The notes beneath the pieces are model-generated. The model was not told the DNA's origin and ran no database searches. It saw nothing but the letters and a program-made list of their open reading frames with translations. This document shows, one piece after another, positions 10,115-20,200 of a stretch of DNA of 22,359 nucleotides. The stretch lies in assembly GCA_022496185.1 (NCBI GenBank), contig WTXG01000444.1:1-22359 (forward strand), written 5' to 3'. Within the stretch, counting starts at the first letter, position 1. Each line of letters starts with the position of its first letter. The stretch comes from Multifurca ochricompacta. Taxonomy: Eukaryota > Basidiomycota > Agaricomycetes > Russulales > Russulaceae. Position numbers and translations under genes: made by a program.

Positions 10115-10162
10115 CAATAACAATACAATACAATACAATCAATACAACACAACACAACACTA
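10115..10162. repeat. CAATA/CAACA microsatellite
   Basis: A run of CAATA units followed by CAACA units in the 3' flank. The counterpart at about 21967-22008 in copy 2 differs in unit number and order. Confidence 0.75.
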
Positions 10163-10735
10163 CCTCCCTTCATTTCTGAATTGTCAAATGCCACTAGAGG
10201 ATGATTCTCATCATTCATTAGTTTCCAAACCCGAGAATTAAACGCGCTGGGCTTGGTTCCATGAAGTATGACCTTTTGTGACATTTATGTTCAATATTCC
10301 ATTACTTATTACTTACCAGTACATGAGAGAGAAGAGCAGTAGATGGGTGCGTCTCTCAAGAAGAGAAGAGAACCGGTACCGGTACCCAAGTGGAGAGATC
10401 TTGATCGAAGACCGACCCCGTCATGTCCATACCGATTTGAACACAAACATTATATAATAATAATTTTTTTTTGAATATCCTTTTCGGATACGGCTACAGC
10501 ATAACCATTAAGGGCTTGAATATTCCGGAGTAGATAGGCGATATCCTAACCGAATATGTCCAACAAACTTCCCGACTAAGCGACGAGTGTACAAGTGACC
10601 AAATCTGCCCCTATTGTGTGCGCGCGGTCCCATCCTCTCCTCAACAGATCTCTTCTTTGTCTATGGAAACATGTCTAAAGAATCCAGGTGATTCTTCGTG
10701 CTTTCATCCAATTCCTATATCGTGTCGCAATGGTC

Positions 10736-10826
10736 AACTCGGATCAATCGCTAGCTGTACAGTTCACTTCAGTTTTGACCAACATAACTGAATTCTAGGT
10801 ATTTCTGCTTATCTCAGGCTGTGTTC
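10736..10826 (+). repeat. Dispersed repeat copy D (short)
   Basis: It has the start block TCGGATCAATCGCTA, the core GTTCACTTCAGTTTTGACCA (10762) and the right end CATAACTGAATTCTAGGTA...CTCAGGCTG of copy B. The middle of copy B is missing, so it is an internally deleted relative. It lies just beyond copy 1 of the NLR segment. Confidence 0.5.
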
Positions 10827-11690
10827 ACTACTTACCAAGGCCCTGAAGCGCATAGATTTAGAAAAAAACCCAACTAAACTGAATATTCGCTATTAAACTA
10901 GGTAGCGCTTATCTAATTCACTGCTGCACTTTCTAGTGTCGATGTAACTTGGACGCGGAGTTCGTGAGCGAAGTTGTGGCGTCGCGGAGTTAGCATATGA
11001 AGGAAGGATACTGATAAGTTGGAATGACTTGGAATACAAGCAGGAGAGGGAGCGTCTTTTCGAATAACTTCGATAATCATTCAAGGCGATTTGAGCCGCC
11101 TTTAAAAGTATTTACAGGTACTTTACTAATGGGACATTCTAACAAGAGATACATCGTGAGGAATTTTAGTAAGGCTATTGAACGACAATAAAGACAAAGC
11201 ATACGACTGTGGCCTCGGTGCATGTGAGCTCGCACACAATGCACGTCTCACCTGTGCACTCGGGCCCGCGCGGCTGGCGCTTGTCTCAAGTCTTGTATTT
11301 ACATTCAGTCCATTGTCAGCGCAGCCTCAAGGTCATATCGGAGAATCAAACCAGAACGAATCTCACAACTTTCGTCATCGGACGTTTCAAACCTCAAATA
11401 AAAAAGAAACACAATTTTATTTTATTTTTCGCTATTTACAAAGTCGATCATCTCATTTAACTGGACAACGGCATCGGCCTCGGCATCGCGACGTCAACCG
11501 TCTTATTCATGCATGCATCATAAGTGGGTATATATATATAGGGTATAAAACCTTTCGCCAGTATGCGAGGAAGTTTATTACAACAAATGAATGTGATGTC
11601 CTACCTACTACCCCTCTGTTTATCCCCTGACTCCCCACACACAACACAAGTCCGAATTCCGTGCCCCTCTACAAAATACAGTTGTGCCCT
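10827..11690. other. Gene-poor stretch
   Basis: No recognisable protein or RNA gene. It contains TATA-like runs (about 11530-11550, TATATATATA then TATAAAA) and an A/T-rich tract at 11398-11460. The frame at 11178-11630 has no familiar motif and low-complexity composition. The right end would be the 3' untranslated region of the peptidase relic. Confidence 0.5.
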
Positions 11691-14000
11691 TCATCTTCGT
11701 GGAATCGGGTACGCGCGGTGCTTGAAGTTCAAGTCCACATTCACCTCGACCGACACGAGAGGTGGCTCCCACGTCGAAAGCCACTCACCGATGTACTTCA
11801 ACCCTTGAGTCTGCACGTTCAACACCGTCGGGTCCGCCAGTCCATCCTTGGTGATCAGATCCGAACAGTGGAACGCGTCACTCTCGACGATCGGCTGCTC
11901 TGGCGTACTCTCGACGTAGATCCCATCTGCAGACACGGTCGCGAATCGCCATGGGTCACCTAATAAGTAGTGGTAGTAGTGATGGTGGTGTCATGTCACA
12001 CACATACACACACGACAGTCAGCCAGAGTGAGTGGGGAAGAAGGAGGTGAAGGGAGGGGATTTGGTTGGGAGAGGGGGGGAGGGGTGTGTGTGAAGAGAC
12101 GCACGAAGACCGGTTGCAGTGAAAAGCCTGTCTGCTTTGAGGTAAAATCCACCGTATGCATTGTTTGTCTTTTCAACGTCCGGTACAGGAGGGGAACTGA
12201 ACGCTGCCGGGAACATCTGTTGACATTGTCTCTGTACCACCACAAAAGAGTACAGGGAGAGAGTAAAGTACCCCAGTCAGCCAAAAGATGTCTTTTTTTG
12301 TCTTGCTTGGGACAAAGAGGAAAGACAAACCTCATCGTATATGGGCTGGATCAGACGTGAAACAAGCGTGGGGTAGCCAGACGGTGCAGATTCCTGTAAG
12401 AAACCCATTTGGTTGCACCTGCAAGGAAGGCGTGGGGGAGGCGTTGATCAGCAAAAAAAAACATCAAAAGAAAAACCCTGCAAGACGCTTACACGATCCA
12501 TAGCCACGAGCGATTGGCATTGTCTATGCTGGTGTCGGTCCAGAAGGATTGGCTCGTATTGTACGTGCCCAAACAATCACTGTTAAATCACCAATCCTAT
12601 CCGTCAGCCAGCCCCGTTCCTGATTGGCGAGTATTCTGCACTCACTCGATGTTTTGTCCACTGCAAACTAAGTTTTTTTTATGTTTCGAGCGAGCAGAAA
12701 AGCAGATAAGAAGTAAGCGAAAGATCTTCAGGAACCAGAAGGGGAAAAAAAACCCCCGCCACTCACGGCCTGGCAATGTTGAACTGGAGTAATTCGCCCA
12801 CGCAGACAACGCATGCTCGAGACCCCAGCCGGATGCAGGTGCCGATTTACCGGCGCTATTCACTTCGAGGGCATCGCAAAAGTTGAAGAACACACTACCG
12901 CCTGAGGTAGGACTCAGTTCCTGCCAGTTCCAAAGCGGGTTGCGCACTGAATCCCATATTTAAATTTTATTTTGTTATAAAATGGGAAATTATCGATCAA
13001 CATCCCATGCAAGCCAATAGACGAAAAAAAAAGAAGAGGCGTACGTGTGCCAACTACGTCGTCCTGGTAGACGACTCCGCCCATGCCAAACAAGGTCTTG
13101 AGCTCATCGAATGCTGTCGTGTTCCCACTCGCGATGACCTGATCCCAATGCGAGATGACGGCCTGAATATCATTAGAGCAGTTCTTGGGCATGGCCAGTC
13201 GCTCCGGCTCGAAGTATTGCCAAAAGTCACTAAAAAACGTCCGTGTCCACGTCAAAAAAAAAACGCGACAGGTTACAACAAGCTTTCTGCGAAACTCACA
13301 CTATGCTCTCCACGACCGCAGACGAGGCGTAGCCGGCCTAAAACACGTCGGGCTTACTATTCCCATCGTGAATAATTGAAAATGTCAGACATTTCACGGA
13401 TGATGACAAATTTTGCAAAGTGGTGTATGACCTACTTGTTTAGTGTGAACGCCGTCAGAGCACCTGGAAAGAAAAGGGAAAGCCGAAACATCGAGAATCA
13501 ATGAATGTGCACTTGGGCAAAGGAAAGTGACATACCGGAATAAATGCCGCCAATGAGCATCCGCGGGTGAAATCTTGTCACCACCTGGGAACGGCAAAAC
13601 AACGTTGTTCGCGGGTTTGAATGACCAAAGAAGCGATGCTCGAGCACAATGGCGGCACCTTTCTCCTGCTGTGCGATTTGGCCATTGACGGTTCGGTTCG
13701 TCAGGTATCCCGTGAACCCTGCACAATCAAGTTTGTCGTCAGCTCAAATCGCACTGAGGAAAGAAAGGCCAGCCAACGTACCATCCGCATTCGACTCTCC
13801 TGGTGTCATGAGAATGATAGGACCGCCTGTCATTGGTATATGAGATATCGGGCAGTTCATTTTCGGTGCCCCCAACGCACCAGGTTTGTAGAACTCCCAT
13901 GACGCCCAGTAGCGCTGATCGAAAGTGCCCAAGCTGGGTTATTGTGATCGATGAGTTGCTTGAAGGTATACGAACCCACGCGACGCCGCGGGAGACGGCA
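11691..14000 (-). pseudogene. Family S28 serine peptidase relic (Pro-X carboxypeptidase-like)
   Basis: Minus-strand exons give an ordered S28 protein: YTFKQLIDHNNP (about 13950), TFDQRYWASWEFYKP (about 13890), GGPIILMTPGESNADG, TGYLTNRTVNGQIAQQ, VLEHRFFGHSNP (about 13615), NVVLPFPGGDKISPADA, GYASSAVVESI (13305-13335), DFWQYFEPERLAMPKNC (about 13215), LWNWQELSPTSGG, ASGWGLEHALSAW, LGTYNTSQSFWTDTSIDN (about 12540), then DPWRF (catalytic Asp) and DAFHCSDL (catalytic His), stop at 11691. It is dead: one base missing in the C run at 13936-13938; about 25 residues lost near 13610; about 10 bases lost near 13555; GGSYSG reads GGIYSG (13543-13545), removing the serine nucleophile; and the Trp before AGYASS is TAG (13338-13340). 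Introns are 54, 63 and up to 145 bp. No signal peptide or start codon was found. Active relatives are secreted or vacuolar enzymes that cut after proline. Confidence 0.8.
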
Positions 14001-15068
14001 CGTCACGTTTCTCGAGCCACCGGTTACAAACACCGCGTCCGCGTCCGACGCGTTCACGGGGGCGCACTCCGTCGCAGAGAAACCATCTACGCCTATGCAC
14101 ATTCCCTCCCTATCCCTCACTGCCACGCCGCGGCAGCTAGAACCTCTGACGCCGGACGTCATGGAGGATCCGCTCCGCGCGTTGGTCCGTATATGCGCCT
14201 TCCTCGTTTCTAATACCGCGCGTGCGTTGGGTCGAGACGAGCTCGGGGTGACTCCACCTTTGGCGGGTCTGGAACCGTTTTTGGATGCTGTTAGTGTAGA
14301 TCTCGTGCGCATTGACAAAATGGTTGCGAAGAAACGGGTAGAGGAGGACGAGGAAGAAGAGGAAGAGGAAGAGGAAGAGGAAGAGGAAGAGGAAGAGGAA
14401 GAGGAAGAGGAAGAGGAAGAGGAAGAGGAAGAGGAAGAGGAAGAAGAAGAGGAAGAAGAGGAGGAGGAGGAGGGGAATGAGGCCGCTGTAGCGGACAGCA
14501 GCCGGGCTTGGAAGGATATGGTTGGTGATCTGGATGGAGTTGCAGGTGGTGCAGACGCAGATAAGCGCGAAGGGCTGGTTCCTGTTCACCCTCATCCAAT
14601 GCACGCGCGCGGTCCTCCCCCACCTCCCCCGTCCCGATCCCCAAGTCCACTCCATCTCCATCTCTACCTCCACCGCCCGCACCCACCAGCAACGTCACTG
14701 CCGTCAAGAACTCATCCCCCTCACTCTCCAAGGACCCCAGTATCACTTCCAATTCTAATGCCAGCACCAGCATCAGTACCAGTATTAACACAATCACTGG
14801 TAACCCGCGCAGGCGCAAGGACGCCGTTCTGCGAGCTACCCATCCTGGCGCAGACTCAGGAAACGCAGACGCGGATCCAGACGCAGACGATGCCGCGATC
14901 CGTGCGGCTGCTTTGCTCAGTCGATTCGCTGACTTGGGCGCCGAGCTCGAGGGTACAGTGCGCGATCGTAGTGCAGCGCTATGGGCGGCACTCTCACGCC
15001 GACGAGCGCCGTTGACGTGCCCGTGCCCGTGCCGCCGTTGCCGCGTACGCGTGCCTAGGCAGCGTTGA
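13951..15068 (+). CDS. Hypothetical protein with long poly-glutamate tract
   Basis: I do not recognise this protein. One frame runs from before 14000 to about 14520 with strongly GC-biased third positions (PLRALVRICAFLVSNTARAL; GVTPPLAGLEPFLDAVSVDL; DLVRIDKMVAKKRV). It then enters about 44 almost uninterrupted Glu codons and ends SSRAWKDM. The C-terminal part is open in another frame: TPSPSLPPPPAPTSN, a Ser/Thr/Asn-rich linker, then DDAAIRAAALLSRFADLGAE and a Cys/Arg-rich tail, stop at 15066-15068. A phase-matched intron from 14521 to about 14645 would join them; a frameshift is the alternative. The start is uncertain: ATG 13951 lies inside the opposite-strand peptidase, and ATG at 14095 or 14161 fits better. 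A helical, acidic, probably nuclear or scaffold-like protein is only a guess. Confidence 0.45.
14341..14472 (+). repeat. GAGGAA microsatellite (poly-Glu)
   Basis: About 132 bp of purine-only GAGGAA and GAAGAG units coding for a Glu run with one Asp. All-purine tracts like this are length-unstable and can form triplex structures. The opposite strand gives a leucine-rich frame that is only a shadow. Confidence 0.9.
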
Positions 15069-15526
15069 TTGCTGCGTGTGCGGGGCGTGCATGTTGTGGA
15101 GGCCTCGCGCGAGGTGGGCATCAGCTACGTGACGTGTTCGGTTTTGCGATGTATGGGAGATTGTTTGGACCCGTTCTGCGGAGCAGAGGAAGTGGTAGCG
15201 AGCCCTGCGAACAAGCGAAGTGGGAGGAAGTGCATGGAGGAAGTGCATCGCACAGGGTGTGTGTGGTTTGTTCCGGTTTTTCGGTTTGGTTTATGGCTAG
15301 GAGGTTTGATTGGCGCTCAGCGAAGGGAAAGAGGGGGGGGAAGTAACTTATTACACTTCAATTCAATTCATTTTACTTTATGATATAATGCAATACACGT
15401 ACAGTACATGTTCCCATAGTATACTCGCCTTTCTAGTTGTTAATGACTAACGTTTGGTACTCATGTAAGATCGTCGTTTGAATGAGCGGCCAAACCGTCA
15501 GGGAACCGAGTGTGGCAAGTCACCTG
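15069..15526. other. Likely 3' flank of the poly-Glu frame
   Basis: GC-rich to about 15340, then AT-rich with AATTCAATTCA and TGATATAATGCAATACA. The small frames at 15065-15383 show no motif. Nothing else was recognised. Confidence 0.4.
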
Positions 15527-16319
15527 ACTCTCCCCCACCGCTGACATCCCTAAAGTGGTAATATTATTACTCGACTGTGATTTGTAATAATATTTATTTA
15601 AAAATGAAGTTATCAACAAAATATCATTACAAATCAGTTGGAATAAGATCAGATAAGGATTAGATAGGAGCTTTGGTGTTCTTGCATGTTCTCACTACTC
15701 TGTCTAGCTATTGACTTTCATTGTGTATCATGTTTTCTCATCAGAATGTGTGGGTATGGAGTGTTATTGTCCATTGCATGGACAGGAGAAGGGATGTTAA
15801 GCATTTTCACTATTAGATTATTTTTTTTTGAAATCAATTTTATTCGCATTTCAGGGCTTTGCCTAAATCACGCAGCTACTACCAGTACATAGTAACTACT
15901 GTTGTGAACATGAGAGAAGGATGGAAACCACCATGTGCAAAACCTCTTGGTAGAGGGAAACGAGAGAGATGGTGTGTAATAGAGGAGTGGAGAACGGAAG
16001 AGAGCCTGTCTGTTGGAGAAGAAAGGTGAACTTACCCATACTACCCAATGTCACCAACTCAGACTTAATCCAGATCGTAAGGTCGTCTCACCAGAGGAGG
16101 CCTTATGAAGGCCCGCGTGTCCTGGATGAAGGTGAGGGGGGTGAGATCGTCGCGTGAGCAGAACTGGCAGGTTGAAAACGTTGTTACATGTCACATGACT
16201 TTAATTTGTAATGCTTTTTGTTGATCAACAATACCTTTCCTTATTAAAATAAATATTATTACAAATCACAGTTGCATAATAAGATTACCACTTTAGGGAT
16301 GTCAGCAGTGGGGGAGAGT
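15527..16319. mobile_element. 793-bp element with about 120-bp terminal inverted repeats
   Basis: ACTCTCCCCCAC at 15527 matches the reverse complement of the sequence ending at 16319. The match continues inward through GCTGACATCCCTAAAGTGG, GACTGTGATTTGTAATAAT and ATTTATTT to CATTACAAAT, about 120 bp per arm with small differences. No transposase is present and no clean target duplication was found (flanks CCTG and AGTT). The inner side of the right arm has the palindrome TTGTTGATCAACAA (about 16219). It looks like a fold-back or MITE-type element and contains a LINE tail. Confidence 0.75.
15826..16165 (-). mobile_element. LINE 3'-tail fragment nested in the 793-bp element
   Basis: Starts with a T-run (about 15822-15830) followed by GAAATCAATTTTATTCGC. 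The 5.1-kb LINE tail starts alike, with a T-run then GGATCGATTCTATTACGCGC. Both later share GGAACTTAC/TGAACTTACC and GGCCCGC(A/G)TGTCCT at matching distances. So it seems a diverged copy of the same or a related family, minus strand, too short to show the protein. Confidence 0.4.
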
Positions 16320-16998
16320 AGTTTTCTATATGCAGCACTAACTACAATAGATTTATCTCTCTCTTGATCCTCATGCCTTGATCATCTAGCATTAGGGCTG
16401 AGGAAATATCAGTCATGGCCCGTTCTGGTGCCTCATCTGCAATGTTGTACGGAGCCCATCCGCAGTGAGTGCGAGGCAAAGCATTCCCGAGAGGAGAGAG
16501 GTAGGAAGGTGAAGAGAGCGACGAAAGAACCCAGAGATAACTAAGACAATTATCGTGCTTGTACTTGCAAATACACTGCTCGCTGGTTCCGTTTGACCTT
16601 GCACGTCACGTTGTCGAGAAGATCTTTAGGACACAAAAAGAAGATAAAGAGGGAGAGAAATCCCATTTGACTTCTGCTTCTCGTGGCTCATGGCTTGCCT
16701 ACTACAAGTATTGTAGATACCTTTATATACCTGTTGAGAGTCCAGTTATGAAGCAGAAGAGCAGTATAGTAAAAGAAGGCCACAGGCAGTGAATTTGGTG
16801 TAAAGGATAGACACAAGCAAGGTAAGAACCAGTACTGAAGACGGCAACATGCAGGTGATGGTTAGGTGATGAAACAGATCATAAAGAGTGGACGGAGAGG
16901 TGATCAAAAAACGAGAAATTGATGGTAGGGAATGGACGGGCAAGCGGCCCGGAATGCAAATGTACTAATACTGATAAAAGATATACGAAGCTAGATTA
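16320..16998. other. Spacer before NLR copy 2
   Basis: No recognisable gene. A minus-strand frame at 16413-16604 has a hydrophobic stretch (TSTIIVLVISGFF) but no family resemblance or supported gene structure. The sequence is purine-rich at 16490-16660. Confidence 0.4.
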
Positions 16999-17017
16999 TA
17001 AGTGCTCTAATTCAGGG

Positions 17018-17025
17018 ATTGTAAT
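17018..17025. other. Empty target site of the hAT-like element
   Basis: A single ATTGTAAT in context GGG-ATTGTAAT-GAAAGAG. In copy 1 the same 8 bp are doubled around the 971-bp element. Confidence 0.9.
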
Positions 17026-17254
17026 GAAAGAGAGGATAGCCGAAACCTGGGGTTTCATGCTCAACGCCCGAGCCATCCTTACAACATTCAGTTCACTGGT
17101 CCTCCAAGATCCAGTATCTATGTTACCTCTTGTCACCTCTACATCTCAGCGTCTATCTTCTCTTTAGGCGGCTATCTATACATAAACCATCGATAACCAT
17201 CCGCCGCCTTTCCCAGCGATCCTCTTACTCTTCCCCATAACCCAGTCTAGCTTC

Positions 17255-20200
17255 ATGTCTTCAGCTTCAGTTCCTCGTACAAACATTCGCACAACTCCTC
17301 CTCTTCTCATTTCAAGCTCATCTTAGATGCCGCTCTGGATCAGTATCTTACAAACACAGGCATAAATCTGTCCGAACACCAGCTTCTCAATAAGCTGAAA
17401 GGATGTGGCACCGCGGACGCCGTGATCGACGTACTTCAAGGAGGAATGTCTCTGTTTAACATGTTCCGGAACGGCAATCATAAGACGAAGCTTCTAAGGG
17501 GACTTAAACCAACCGTGAATATACTCCTCGCCCTCTCAAACTGCGCACCACTGTAAATGGTATTGGTTCGGTGAGTCCTAATTGGTGTGGCCCATTCGCT
17601 ATGACTGGCTTATAACATGTTTTTTTTCAGGTGTTTCCACCCGCACAGGCCATATTTTCTGCGATTGATGTCCTTCTTTCTGTCCGTATCCCCCTCCTTC
17701 GCTTCCAATCCATTATCTCACCTTCATTCCAAGGCGTCAAAGAAGATCAGTGATAATTACGATTCTCTACTCAATCTCTTTGAATCCATGCAACGCTTTC
17801 TCATCCGCCTCAAGATTTACACTTCCCATGAGACCTCCTTTACCGAGTCCATGGTCGAGATCCTCGTCAAGACGATGGCGGAATTGCTCACCATCCTCGC
17901 TCTGGCGACGAACAGATTCAACAAGGACGACTCAGTGAGTGACTACCCTTTTCATGTTCCCGCGATTAAATATTTGGCAGGGGCGTACGGACGGATGCTG
18001 ATAGGGGATAATGAGGTCCAGGACGCCCTTCAGAGGTTGGACAAATTGACCCAGGAAGAGTCTCTCACTGTAGCGGCGCACACGTTTGGTAATGTGAACA
18101 AGATGATGTGTTCGTCATCCCTTTCGTAGCAACATTATAGACAATGCAGCTAAGGCATTCTTTTTCCAGATGACCAGATGAACAAGGACATTCGGACATG
18201 GCTGTCACCCCCTGACCCATCGACAAATCACAACATTGCGCGGAAACTTTACCATGAGGGAACTGCCAAGTGGTTCGTTGAAGGCGAAACATTCAAGGAA
18301 TGGAAATCGGAGGGATCGCTTCTATGGTTAAATGGGAATGGTAGGGTGACTGCGTTATCTGGGTGCTTCTTGTTGCTGACGATCTTTTTCTGAAAGCGGG
18401 ATCTGGCAAGAGCATCCTTTGGTACGTTTGCCTAGCATTATAGGGTGTCGCAAGCACTCATTTGAATGGTCAGTTCCACCATTGTTGAGGATGTCCAGCG
18501 TCTGCGTAACGCTGGATCTGCCTACTTGGGATACTTTTATTGCGACTTTCGAGACAAGTCAAAGCAAAATATCCGTGGTCTACTGTCCTCTCTCTTGATA
18601 CAGTTATATCCCCAGTCAGATGCCTACCGTACCATCGTCTCTGAATTGTACTCGAAACATGAATCTGGCCAGAAGCAGCCCAACGAGAAGGATCTTGCAG
18701 AAACTTTGAAGGCCATGCTTGCAATCCCTGTTCAGGTCGCGATGTACATCATCATTGATGCCCTGGACGAATGTCCTCTCTCTGGAATGCCGTCTAAACG
18801 CGAAGAAGTATTGAAACTTATTAAAGACCTTGTCGACCTCCGCCTCGCAAATTTAAGAATCTGGTTTACTAGCCGCCCGAACCAGATATTCAGAAAGCTT
18901 TTACAGAGCTGGCGCAACATGTGTATCCTTCATTCAGAAAGCGGGCAAACGCGGGACATCTCCGAATATATCTACTCAACCGTCAACACGGACCCATGAT
19001 GAGTGTGTGGGAGGCGGAGAGAAAGGAACTCGTGATCAATACGCTCTCGGAAAAGGCAAATGGAATGTAAGCTTCAAACCAAAAGAATATTTATTTCGCG
19101 ATCATTATTCATGTCATGGTGTAGGTTCAGATGGGTTTTCTGCCAACTGGAGACACTGCGTCGTTGTCAACCAAGGAACTTCTTTTCGGCGCTCGAATCA
19201 CTCCCAAAAACACTGGATGAAACATATGAGGCCACACTACGAAGGATCGAGATAATGACTGGAAATTTGCTCATCGTCTATTCCAATGCCTTGCATTCGC
19301 TGTTCGTCCACTCCAAGTCAAGGAGGTTGCGACGATGCTTGAATTCGATTTCGACGCTGGTAATATGCCAAAGCATGACGTAACTTGGCGAAACCCGGAC
19401 TCTAACGGAGCTGTACTGTCCACATGCTCCAGCTTGGTTGTCATTATCAATCACGTTGATGCAAAGGAGAAGAGACTCGTGTTGTACAATTTGCGCACTT
19501 CTCTGTGCGGGAATTCCTGACTCAGATCGGCTGGCGGGATCGACGGAAAGGCGCTACCAGTTCTCCCCAAAGAATCGCATAGAGTGCTTGCGCAGACATG
19601 CCTGAGCACACTGCTCGGATTCGACAAGACCACGGACACTAATACTATCGAGAACTTCCGTTGTCTCGATATGCGGCAAGATACTGGGTCGAACACGCAC
19701 GATTCGAGGATGTCTCCTTGAATTTACGAGATGGAATGGAAACTTGTTTGACCCAGACAAGACCCATTTCATAGCTTGGATTGGAATATATGACCCGGAA
19801 AGCCCCTTGAGGGGACAAAAGACACTTCAGTACACCCAATATACTACGCGGCCCTCTGCGGCTTCCCGCAGCTGGTGGAATATCTGGGGATAAGCAACCT
19901 GGAAGTGTAATTCTCGAGGTGGCAGATATATACACCATTGAAAGCGGCATGCAGAATTGGCCAAATGGAGATGGTGAAATGGCTGCTAGACCATGGCGCT
20001 GACGTCAATGCGAAGGACAGCAGTTATGGATATGCTCTGCAGCAGCGGCATCAATGGACATTTGGAGATCGTGAAATGGCTGCTAGACCATGGCTGATGT
20101 CTCAATGCGGAGGGCGGCCATTTGGATATGCTCTGCACGCAGCGGCATCAATGGACATTTGGAGATCGTGAAATGGCTGCTAGACCATGGCGCTGATGTC

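Larger units (their letters stand above)
2705..10511. repeat. Segmental duplication, copy 1
   Basis: From about 2705 (TAAGTGCTCTAATT) to at least 10511 the sequence matches 16999-22359, covering promoter, exons, introns and about 1 kb of 3' flank. The match is colinear except for two transposons present only here and nine extra ankyrin units in copy 2. After removing the two insertions and their duplicated target bases, this copy is about 4.5 kb against 5.36 kb. Intron sequences match nearly base for base, so the duplication is recent or has been kept alike by gene conversion. The true right end lies beyond the window because copy 2 stops at the window edge. Confidence 0.9.
9485..10511. other. 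3' flank of NLR copy 1, duplicated non-coding
   Basis: Matches 21348-22359 closely. Short frames here (for example 9704-9997) are not kept between copies because one-base indels shift them, so no gene is called. It includes a CACCGG/ACCGGTACCGGTACC-rich stretch near 10370 and TTTCGGATACGGC at 10480-10495. Confidence 0.7.

Noticed and set aside
9704..10179. Frames in the NLR 3' flank, with a similar frame at 21639-22031
   Set aside because: One-base indels between the copies shift the frame and codon pattern is not preserved, so the similarity comes from the duplication, not coding constraint.
12028..12110. G-rich stretch that might form a quadruplex
   Set aside because: It falls in a 145-bp intron of the dead peptidase; on the coding strand it is a pyrimidine tract before the acceptor, which is explanation enough.
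14137..15121. Long minus-strand leucine-rich frames
   Set aside because: They are the complement of the GAGGAA tract and show no plausible protein outside it.
16413..16604. Minus-strand frame with a possible membrane segment
   Set aside because: Short, isolated and without recognisable homology or gene structure.
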